This document shows, one piece after another, positions 10,601 through 18,560 of a stretch of 64,000 nucleotides of DNA. Numbering within the stretch: position 1 is the first letter of the stretch; each line of letters starts with the position of its first letter. The position numbers and the translations under genes are program-made. The notes below the pieces were generated by a model, which had not been told where the DNA came from, searched no databases, and worked only from the letters and a program-made list of their open reading frames with translations. This DNA comes from Aplidium turbinatum (taxonomy: Eukaryota > Chordata > Ascidiacea > Aplousobranchia > Polyclinidae), in contig OU964934.1 in the NCBI GenBank assembly GCA_918807975.1, positions 16,120,001 to 16,184,000 on the forward strand, in the 5' to 3' direction.

Positions 10601-13017
10601 TGAGAATGCCTTGTAGCTGAAGAAAAGGTAACACTAAGTAAGCCGCAATCTCCACATGAGACATCACCTTATGATAAACGTTTTATAAGTTTTTTATTAT
10701 ATTATACTTGTTTTAATTGGAATTTGTGTCTGGGTATATTGTACGGAATGGCCGGTTTCGGTGAGTCCGATTCGGTGAGTTCGATCCCTTAACGGGGGAT
10801 TTTTTTAATTTTTTTTTTTTTAATTATCGGGTACCGTAGCCTAATTATCATTGCCGTTTTAGGGTTAGAGGTTAGGAACTCACCGAATCGGACTCACCGA
10901 ATAGTAGCAGACCCTATATTGTAACGCATTACATTTATTGTATATTTTTTATTGTTTAATTCAAACTCTGTAAATGGAAAGCACTTGCCTACTAAATTGA
11001 AAGCAAAACAATGAAAAGAGTTATGTACAAAACGCTGTTTTTAAGCCTTATTAAACATATAAATCTAACATGATAACATATGACTACGAAACACCAAACG
11101 AAATGCAGCTTTCTCGGAATTTCGGCTAAATCACCATGCGCCACAGTAAGGCAGCACTTCAATTGTTACCACGTACGTATCGGCTCCGTGTGACTGCAGC
11201 CTTGCGTGATGCACTTAGCCATTTTTACGTTTGACTATGCAGCAACTCTTATGTTAACTACAGAACTTCATTGAGAACACAATTAAGCTTGCTTCCATTT
11301 GGTGTCAAACGCATGCGTTCAATGCAGTGCAATATCATCATCATCATCATTTTCAGCCTGTGAGAGCCCACTGCAGAGCGTAAGCCTTCCCCTTTTCATG
11401 CCAATTTACATGATTATGTGCTAGTTGGTACCAATTGGTTGTATTGCATTGTTTGTCAATGTCGTCCCTCCATCTTACTTTTGGTTTTCCTTTCTTTCTT
11501 TTGGTTTCTCGTGGTGTCCATGTTGTTAATTTTTTAGTCCATCTATTGTCCTGATATCTTGCTATGACCTGCCCACGACCATTTTAGTTTCTTGATTGTG
11601 CTTAATATATCTCGTAATTTCGTTTGATTTCTGATCCATTCGGCAGTCTTTTTATCTCGCCATGTTAAACCCATCATGATTCGTTCATGTGCTCTCTGCT
11701 TAGTTCTTAGTTTAAGTGTTAATTTCTTTGTAAGGTTCCAAGTTTCTGCACCATATGTAGCGGTTGGAAGGATGCATTGATCGTAGACTTGTTTCTTGAG
11801 AGAAAGTGCAATATAAGATTGTGGTAATAAAACAACGAAAACTATTAATTAATACTACAAAAAGTGCTCAATGCTAAGCAAAAAGGCAAAGCAGAGCGAA
11901 TTAAATCAAATATAGTTATTACTATAAGTTATTACTAAAGGATTCAGATAGTAATAACTAGATTGTGGTAATATATATTTTCGTGTAAATAGTGGTTTTA
12001 TTGAGGTTTCAAATGTTAACTGGCTGTCTGATGGAATTCTGTCTGCCTAACGAACATTCTAATTATTTTGACTATCCAACTCCTAGCATGATTTTGGATT
12101 GCTACAAGATGTGCACAAAAAACATCTTTTGCTGACTTTCCCCTCAGCACAAACCTGAAGTGACACCACAGCTCTTACCTTTGTCGTCTGAGGCAGGTTT
12201 GTCGCTGCATTTGACTGATTACTTTTTCTTTTTAACAGACTGACTTGTATTGCACCGGTGTTGGCTGCAAAGTGCATCCCTGGTGTGGAGGTTACTGTGG
12301 GTAATTCTGAAGAAGAAAATGGAAAATGGCCGTACGCTGGAACGGCTGCTGGTATTGAGAAATGTGGAGCAAAACACGCCATTAAAGGTGTAACAATATC
12401 CTTTTTTGCCACAAAATTAACCATATGTAATTTAGTTGAAAGTAACCATATGTAATTTATGTATAGACTAAGTTTTGCCCTGCACAACAACCATGATGAG
12501 AACTTTGTTATTAAGTTTTAGGTGCTCGATAAATAGATCTTAGTCAAAGTTTTGGTAAACATTTTTTTCAATGTTGTCATAGAACTAAGTGTATTAGATT
12601 CAAATTTGCGCGTTGCAAGCCTAGAACAAAAATTTCAAATTTTTTATAAGATAAGGGCAGTTTATAAAAACTTTAAACCGAAACTTTACAATGCATCTTA
12701 AAAACATTTGATTTCTATAAAGGTCAATTAAAACAGACCCGAGTTAATTAGAATTTGACCTCTATTTAGAAAAATTTTAACCATAGAGCCCATTCAGTTA
12801 GGCCTAATCATAGTAATAAGGTAAGCCTGTCAGCGATCTTCGTTTACAAAAAATTGTAACAATTTCCTTAACTCTGTTGTCTGACTACGAGTCTCATGTG
12901 GATGCCAAAAACAAAGTCGTGACCACTCCAGCCTACATGTGCAACACAGATTTGCATGAGATATTCGATGGGATTGGACAAATGGTGCATGATCTTATGA
13001 AGATATGTTCAAAATAA
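4647..13017 (+). CDS. GATD3: GATD3/ES1 mitochondrial DJ-1/PfpI-fold protein, 6 exons
   Basis: Spliced CDS: 4647-4760, 6322-6374, 7125-7292, 9690-9845, 12239-12395, 12889-13017. The lengths sum to 777 nt, or 258 aa plus stop, and all junctions keep frame. Five junctions use GT/AG ends and the last uses AT/AC. Residues 1-32 are basic and hydrophobic with few acids, like a mitochondrial presequence. The ES1 family signatures follow in order: SGCGVYDG (42-49), [30 protein letters not shown] (123-135), [11 protein letters not shown] with Cys167 at the nucleophile-elbow position, GKWPYAGTA, and [10 protein letters not shown] near the end. Length and order match vertebrate GATD3 (about 268 aa). The family belongs to the class I glutamine-amidotransferase-like fold and is mitochondrial in vertebrates; its reaction is unsettled. 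The introns are full of transposon remains but no coding exon is disrupted. Confidence 0.93.
5636..5995. repeat. Intronic tandem repeat with telomere-like motif
   Basis: Three imperfect copies of a unit of about 110-150 bp, marked by CCTTTTAAAATGTTTGCGGA, GCGATCAGCGA and TTTTCAGTTTGTTTGTTTGC, in GATD3 intron 1. The junction of the second and third copies carries CCCTAACTAACCCTAACCC, an interstitial match to the animal telomere repeat, next to a short run of CCGATA variants. Several short ORFs here are by-products of the repeat. Confidence 0.85.
7456..7487 (-). ncRNA. Degenerate hammerhead-like motif
   Basis: On the minus strand, GTCAGTC and GACTGAC form a perfect 7-bp stem with a 5-nt loop, followed by GAAAC. 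The position where a hammerhead core has CTGATGA reads CTTAATA, so the core is changed and activity is unlikely. It fits Penelope-like terminal repeats, which are known to carry hammerhead ribozymes. Confidence 0.4.
8331..8358 (+). ncRNA. Hammerhead-like ribozyme core
   Basis: CTGATGA, then a perfect 6-bp stem II (GACACA, loop CGTC, TGTGTC), then GAAA: the conserved hammerhead core order. It lies downstream of Penelope-like coding remains. No convincing stem III partner or cleavage site is seen nearby, so it may be a minimal or decayed form. Confidence 0.45.
8640..9020 (-). pseudogene. hAT transposase C-terminal fragment
   Basis: Minus-strand sequence reading [11 protein letters not shown], then SYVCEQMF and LTLKNNKLR, resembles the C-terminal region of FAM200/GTF2IRD2/ZBED-type hAT transposases (family pattern FGSTYLCEQ...KSKLRSRLTDEHL). 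It is interrupted and lacks the rest of the protein. It sits antisense in GATD3 intron 3. No clear TIR pair was found around it. Confidence 0.6.
9131..9310 (+). pseudogene. LINE reverse-transcriptase 3' fragment
   Basis: The peptide with [19 protein letters not shown] and GKRSRGAQ matches the pattern near the C-terminus of many animal non-LTR retrotransposon polyproteins ([11 protein letters not shown]...GKRxRGRQ). Only this short part is recognisable. It lies in GATD3 intron 3, sense to the gene, and is a dead 5'-truncated copy. Confidence 0.55.
9846..11332. other. GATD3 intron 4, mostly unassigned
   Basis: Intron sequence with a possible hAT-like phrase at about 10012-10080 (AAGGGTCAAACTCAAATTGC, then GGAGGCC) but no matching second end. 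A long inverted repeat at 10757-10901 is listed separately. Nothing else was recognised. Confidence 0.35.
10757..10901. repeat. Short inverted-repeat element
   Basis: 26-bp perfect inverted repeats (10757-10782 and 10876-10901, beginning TTCGGTGAGTCCGATTCGGT) flank about 93 bp of T-rich and low-complexity DNA that includes AGGGTTAGAGGTTAGG. The repeat itself contains two copies of TTCGGTGAGT. It is probably a small MITE or hairpin element. No target duplication was identified. Confidence 0.7.
11333..11810 (-). mobile_element. LINE 3' end (RTE/CR1-type), 5'-truncated
   Basis: Read on the minus strand, this encodes the C-terminal tail of a non-LTR retrotransposon polyprotein. Recognisable words are [42 protein letters not shown] and [10 protein letters not shown], ending at about 11350. 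A GAT trinucleotide run (seen as ATCATCATCATC on the + strand at 11337-11350) forms the 3' tail. The upstream part of the element is missing, as expected for a truncated LINE. It is antisense within GATD3 intron 4. Confidence 0.8.
12396..12888 (+). other. U12-type AT-AC intron of GATD3
   Basis: The intron begins ATATCCTTT directly after codon ACA and ends TGACTAC before GAG. TTCCTTAAC, the U12 branch-site consensus, lies at 12864-12872, about 17 nt from the 3' end. Joining there gives ...GVT|ESHVD..., which aligns without a gap with vertebrate GATD3 (...EVVEAHVD...). A GT-AG reading (donor at 12390, acceptor ending at 12891) is also in frame but would remove three residues and ignores both consensus matches. 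The minor spliceosome is therefore the better explanation. Confidence 0.85.
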
Positions 13018-13183
13018 ACTACATTCTTTTAAGTTCAATTGTTTTCTTTTTTTATTTCTCATAATCATAGCGAAAACAAGACGTGCTAACAAAGCAGAGG
13101 TCTGTGTTGCTTGCAAGTGTCGATTCTCTGAAATTATTACTGTAGGCTACCATTAGAATTTTGTTTTTCCGTGTTTGACCTTT

Positions 13184-13189
13184 AATAAA
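13184..13189 (+). promoter_or_regulatory. Candidate GATD3 poly(A) signal
   Basis: AATAAA, 167 nt after the GATD3 stop codon, is the first canonical signal on the sense strand. No transcript evidence is available. Confidence 0.4.
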
Positions 13190-13346
13190 TCATGACAATA
13201 GAAACGTGTCATTGTAGGCTAATCATAAAATCTAGGGCCACACTATGCTCTTTGTTTGAGTACAAATATTTAGCAGTAGATGCAGGGGAAGTTGGTCACA
13301 TGTAGTGACCACACTGATCAAGTGTAGGCTACACTATCACAACGTA

Positions 13347-13544
13347 ATGCCTTTTTCTGTTCGTCGACAAACGGCGAGAGATTCGAAACTAACGTTATTT
13401 AATGGTAACCTGCGGACTACGGTGCTCTTGAATACGGATGAAAATACTGTGAAGCAATACAATAAGCTCAATCATGGTCTGTTAGTAGACTTAGTGAGTT
13501 GTAGTCGAGAGCTAGGACAAGAATTGTTCATTAAACCAGCCTAG
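13347..13544 (+). CDS. Small hypothetical protein, 65 aa
   Basis: An ATG-started ORF of 65 codons about 330 bp downstream of GATD3 on the same strand. It begins MPFSVRRQTARDSK and ends GQELFIKPA. Composition is balanced, with no low complexity, no membrane segment and no known motif. I do not recognise it. The stop codon TAG lies within the 8-bp target duplication of the hAT element that follows, so that insertion left the frame intact. It could be a short gene, a terminal exon whose upstream exons I missed, or chance. In an operon-using animal it could be co-transcribed with GATD3, but nothing in the sequence proves that. Confidence 0.35.
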   Translation: MPFSVRRQTARDSKLTLFNGNLRTTVLLNTDENTVKQYNKLNHGLLVDLVSCSRELGQELFIKPA

Positions 13545-13548
13545 ATCC

Positions 13549-14782
13549 CAGGGGCGTATCCTCAATGGAAGCAAGGGAAGCATTGCTTCCCCTGTCAAAA
13601 TTGAAAAAAGAGAAGCTGATATTTTTCAGTAAAACAATTTCGTAATTTCTTTACCTAAATGCGATTTAGAACGGTTTTTAACTCATGCCCCCCGTATGAT
13701 TTTAACTCCGTTTTAATTTTAAAAAAGTTGGAAGCCAACGGAAGCGAAGATTCGTATTGCATCCGTTGCTCTCGTTTTTGCAATAAGAAGAAACAAGTTT
13801 GAAAGAAAGGAAAAAAGCAGCGCAAAGTTTTCGCAATTTAGGTTTCTTTTAACTAATCGCTGGAAGCGATTTAAAAAATGCTTCCAGTCGCGGGGTTGCC
13901 AGATTAGCCAAATTCCGCGAATTAGTTTTTTTTTCAAATAACTCTTCAAAATGCATAATAATCAATAGCCTATGTCTCTAATATTGTAACCTTACCAGAT
14001 GAAACCATATTCAACATTGTTCAATACATGTTCTATACTTGTTTAATACTCGTAATGTGGCGGATCAAAACTCATCCGCTACTTTTATAGGCTAACTTGC
14101 TATTTTTTGGGCTACTTTCAGAATTATTTTTGCTACAATTTATTAAAATCCACTACAAGTTATAAAATATATATGTAAATTTTATTATTTTTGATAGAAA
14201 CTGGTAAATATATCCATTTGACCTTTTTTGTCTAATATTTTCTTTGTTTTGGCCTTTTCTTTGTATTATTTTGACTTTAAGACTTTTTCATAGTCTGGCA
14301 ACTCTGCTCTGTTGGATGTTGTGCCAGTGAGCTATGTAATGAGAAAATCTAGGGCACTGTTATGGTTATAATATCGGCCTTGTAAGCAAAAGTTTGAGCC
14401 AAATGTTGGCTTTACACTGTTATCCTGGCTAGATAGACTTTGGAATAAGACATGATATGTGAGGTCTAAGCTAGACTTGACTTTGTAGCTGAGTTTTTGG
14501 TGTTCTCTAATTATAGTCGCATTTTTTGCCCTTTGCCCGTTCGTGTGTAAGAGCTACCTTTAATAAGTTAATAGCTGTTTATCTGCTAATAAATTTCATA
14601 CAAAAATTACCCTAAAAGTGTTTCCAGAAAGCAGTATAATTCATTATTTGAGTGTAATTTTGCAAAAATTTTCCGGGGGAGCATGCCCCCGGACCCCCCT
14701 AGAAAACACGTGCCTTAGGCACGCTCTATTCCCCCACGAGTTTCATTGCTTCCCTTTCTCAACCAACCAGGATACGCCACTG
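13549..14782. mobile_element. hAT element, non-autonomous
   Basis: The TIRs CAGGGGCGTATCC and GGATACGCCACTG are flanked by a perfect 8-bp duplication CTAGATCC (13541-13548 and 14783-14790). The 1234-bp interior has no transposase. The subterminal ends share a GC-rich phrase about beads of C and G (CATGCCCCCGGACCCCCC near 14685). GTTGCCAG occurs inverted at 13895 and 14295. It inserted at the end of the small ORF at 13347-13544. Confidence 0.9.
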
Positions 14783-14891
14783 CTAGATCCTTACATAGGC
14801 TAGGCTACGTTCCCTCTCCCCCCAAGCAAAAAGCATGTAGGCTATTTTTGCAAACAATTTCGCTTTCTCATTTCATTGACCTAAGCAGCGG

Positions 14892-15092
14892 TGTAGATGT
14901 ACCATGTTTTTAACTAACAAATTTATATTTTAAAATTTAACTGAAATTTATCAGAATTGCAAAATGCATTTCAACGCTGCAAATTTAAAACCTAAGCTCA
15001 GTTCACACGAAACTTAGGTCACGCTTCCTGTTAACAAACGCCACTCACACAGAATCTAGCTCAACACATCTGTATTTCTAATGCGACATAAC
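14892..15092 (+). mobile_element. Partial gypsy-type LTR (fossil)
   Basis: About 200 bp nearly identical to the first third of the LTR at 24565-25165, and related to the LTR at 61508. It starts near TGTAGATGTACCATG and is cut off by the pogo-like insertion. It may be the 5' LTR of a heavily interrupted element whose 3' LTR is at 24565, or an independent piece. High similarity to the 24.6 kb copy suggests moderate age. Confidence 0.7.
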
Positions 15093-15094
15093 TA

Positions 15095-16184
15095 CAGTAG
15101 AACTCGGTTAATCCGGATTCGATTTGACCGGCGATTCCATCCGGATTAGGCGAAGATCCGGATTAACCGATGACGGTTTTTATCAAGCCTGACGTTACCT
15201 AGATAGAAGGGTATCGGTAAAAATCACCGAAATTGAACGCATTAGTGTGGTCATCTGTCAATTCCGAGACGCGCGATCACCATATTAGCGATAGAATTCT
15301 TTTGAAATGCAGTAGCCTATGCATGTAAAACGATTGTATTTGTAGACTCTGCGTCTAACGCAAGCAGGCCCGGATTTAGGGGGGGGCAGAGGGGGCAGTT
15401 GCCCCGGGCCCCCCGACTTTTGAAGGGCCCCCCTATGTGGAAAAAAATGTGATTTTGTGTTATTTTTTCCCTTTTGGCCTTTAAAGTTTCTGCAAAATGC
15501 TGTGCAGTACTGGACTGATGCTACTGTAGACGTAGAGATGGTTTTTCGCGCCGTAGGCTTAAAAATTTTTTTTGCACGGGGGCCCCCCGATCTAAAAGTG
15601 CCCCGGGCCCCCCATCAGCTAAATCCGGCCCTGAACGCAAGAACACACTGGCAAAAGTTATATCTTCAGACATGCGTGTCGGAATAATTTGTAGTCACTC
15701 AAAACTTTTGAAAACAGTTACGGAAGACGAGTTTCTTTGGAAAACTTACAAAAAGTCAAACAAAGTCTTCTATTGGAAAAACATCACCGACATACCGCCG
15801 AAAATTCCACCGACATCTTTTCAAGTTACAGTACGAGCTTGGGCATTTGCGCACGAATTTTGCGTTAGGAGGGATTTCTGTTCATGAAAAGAAGAAATCC
15901 GCAATAATTTATTGCGTCACATCAACGGAACATGAGATAAGAAATTTCTCGCAATAAGCCACGTTACGTTTTAGCATAAAATGGCAAAGCTGTCTGGAAA
16001 ATCCGGATAAAGCTATAGAGAAAGCGCAACTTTTGTCCGGAATAGGCGAAGATCCGGATTAAATAATCCGGATAATCCGAAGCTGTTTCTTAAGAAAAAG
16101 ATTACAAATCATTTGTACTTCCAATTTCATCCGGATTAGGCGAAGATCCGGATTAACCGAATCCGGATTAACCGAGTTCTACTG
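15095..16184. mobile_element. pogo/Tigger-like element, non-autonomous
   Basis: The TIRs read CAGTAGAACTCGGTTAATCC at both ends and are flanked by TA (15093-15094 and 16185-16186), the Tc1/mariner-pogo signature. The phrase ATCCGGATTAGGCGAAGATC recurs in both subterminal regions. No transposase ORF is present. It interrupts the partial gypsy LTR and is itself interrupted by a 269-bp hAT MITE. Confidence 0.9.
15365..15633. mobile_element. hAT MITE inside the pogo element
   Basis: Ends CAGGCCCGGATTTAG and CTAAATCCGGCCCTG, with a perfect 8-bp duplication AACGCAAG (15357-15364 and 15634-15641). It is GC-rich at the ends (GCCCCGGGCCCCCC) and non-coding. Its TIR resembles that of the element at 39456-40259. 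Confidence 0.93.
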
Positions 16185-16296
16185 TATATAGGCCTACCGT
16201 ATTTACTTGATTGTAAGCCGCACGTGATAGTGTTAAAAAATTAATGTAAGCCGCAAATACTGTTTAGTGTTTACACGCAAAGCTGAAACTGTTAAG

Positions 16297-18116
16297 GGCT
16301 GTCTTTAAATGTAGCAAACCTCGCAAACCTCGCAAACCACAAGGTTGCCAGATGGTATTTTTTATTGTATTCTTTTAAATTTCTTGGCTTTTTATTTATC
16401 GGGTGCATGTTTTTTAAAACCCTTTTGAACAAGTTACTTGTTTAGTGTTGATGTTGCAGAAGTTCTATTCTCATCTATAAAAAGATATCAAAATCTCTGC
16501 TTTGTTGGTTATGGTTAGTTTTGATATAAATACATTTAAAGCAATGCCTTTGCGATCAACATTTGTGAGATAGCCTATTGCAAGTTAATATTAACGCAAT
16601 ATTTGGTAGTCAGACATTCGAGAATCAGTACTCCATCCCTTAGTTAGACCATGCTTGGGTGAGTTCACTAATTACTGGTTTTCTAAAAACCGGGCTGCAG
16701 ACGATAAATAAAACTTAACTTTTGCAGACGACCGTAGTTCCAGCCCTGGGCTACGCAGTGTGACACAAAACGAATAAATGCCTAATGACAAGTTTTTGTG
16801 TGTGTTTAGAAAGTAAAGGATATTTTGTGAACGAAACCGGTTTTTCCAAGGTTTGGTCATTTGAAGTGTGTTTAAAATACCTATATGCTTTGGCTCTTTT
16901 TTGGGCTACTTGCAAAAAAATGGTTTGTTTTTGGGATTGGTCTGAAACGTGTTTTGGCTGGGTAATTTTGTGGAATCTGGCAACTCTGCAAGGTTTGCTT
17001 CTTTAAATGTAGCAAACCTAGCAAATCTCGCAAACTTCACAAGGTTTGTACGTTTGTACAATTACGGGAAAATATTTTTTGTGTTATGAGGTTTTCTCAG
17101 CGGGCGTCTTTAAATGTCGCAAACTCCGAATTCCTCGCAAAGCTTGAGAAGGTTTCTGCATTTGAAAGCCTACCGCAATAGGTTTTCATAGTCTCCCTAA
17201 GAAGATAGATTTAGACTAGCAGCAAGTAATGATAAGGTTGTCTGTAGTCTAGGCCTATCTATTTGGTGCAAACTATGAACAGTTGAAAACCTCATCGGCC
17301 ATCAATTGTAGAAACCTTTCTCAAGATTTGCGGGTTTGCTAGGTTTGCTATATTTAAAGAAGCAAACTTTGTAAAGTTGCCAGATTCCACAAAATTACCC
17401 AGCTAAAAACACATTTCAAACCAATTTTTTTTGCAAGTACCGTAGCCCAAAAAGGAGCCAAAGCATATAGGCATTTTAAACACACTTCAAATGACCAAAA
17501 CTTTTGGAAAAACCGCTTTCGTTTACAAAATATTCCTTACATTCTAAACACACACAAAAATTTGTCATTAGGAACTTCTTCCTTTTGTGTCACACGGCGT
17601 AGCCCAGGAACTACGGTCACCTGCAAAAGTTAAGTTTTATTTATCGTCTGCAGCCCGGTTTTTAGAGAACCACTGATTAGTGAACTCACCCAACCATGGT
17701 CTAAGGGATTAAGTACTGATTCTCGAATGTCTGACTACCAAATATAAATTGTGTTAATATTACCTTTCAAGTTTCAACATCTCACAAATGTTGATCGCAA
17801 AGGCATTGCTTTAAACGTATTTAGCCTATATCAAAACTGACCATAACCAACAAAGCAGAGATTTTGATATCTTTTTACTGATAAAAATAAGACATCAACA
17901 CTAAACAAATAACATAATCAAAAGGGTTTTAAAAAAAAATGCACTCGATAAATAAAACGCCAAGAAATAAAAAAAAATAAAATTAAAAAAAATACCATCT
18001 GGCAACCTTGTGGCTTGCGAGGTTTGCTAGGTTTGCGAGGTTTGCTACGTTTGCGAGGTTTGCTACGTTTGCTACGTTTGCGAGGTTTGCTAGGTTTGCT
18101 ACATTTAAAGACAGCC
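16297..18116. mobile_element. Fold-back element with about 750-bp arms
   Basis: The left arm (about 16297-17060) and right arm (about 17310-18116) are inverted copies of each other over almost their whole length, around a spacer of roughly 250 bp. The termini are GGCTGTCTTTAAATGTAGCA and its complement, with a perfect 8-bp duplication CTGTTAAG (16289-16296 and 18117-18124). The 8-bp duplication suggests mobilisation by a hAT-type transposase. The right arm carries an expanded 9-bp repeat (GCGAGGTTT/GCTACGTTT) at 18017-18105 that is much shorter in the left arm. ORFs within it are repeat by-products. Confidence 0.9.
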
Positions 18117-18124
18117 CTGTTAAG

Positions 18125-18557
18125 TGCCATAAATAAAACTGACAACTCCTTTTTTTCTTTCGAATGCACGTCATAAATGCATGTGACAATTTAAAATGCA
18201 CGTCACAATAGACCTTTCCGCAGGTCTGTGCAATGAAGCGTGATGTTAAAAACAATCACGCTTGTTGCTTCATTGGCAAGCACTAAATTGCTTGTGAATA
18301 CTTGATAACCTGTTGAGTAGTTAGTAGAATCTTCGTATACGTGCAAGCACCGCTCTGCAAAGCGTTGTGGTTTCGCTCCCAAGCAACCTTTCGTGATTTT
18401 TGTGCGTCTTTTTACTCCGGCTAGGAGTCATTCACTTTGCTACCCTCACGTTCTCAGCTGAAGCAATCAGTTCGTGTAACTGCCTGGGGCAAAGGATAGG
18501 GGAAATCATGCAAAGCCGCCTGCGCCATAGAGGTTGCTATCGTTCCCCCATTTTTTA
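18125..18557. other. Unassigned remnant
   Basis: Probably the far half of whatever sequence the fold-back element entered. The near half at 16197-16288 carries a transposon-like phrase, CGTATTTACTTGATTGTAAG. No gene, TIR pair or known family was identified. Confidence 0.3.
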
Positions 18558-18560
18558 TAA

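Noticed and set aside
12258-12455. 65-codon ORF as a separate gene
   Set aside because: It is GATD3 exon 5 read into the following intron.
17918-18255. Two overlapping minus-strand ORFs with Lys/Arg/Pro- and Asn/Ala-rich repeats
   Set aside because: Produced by the 9-bp repeat in the right arm of the fold-back element.
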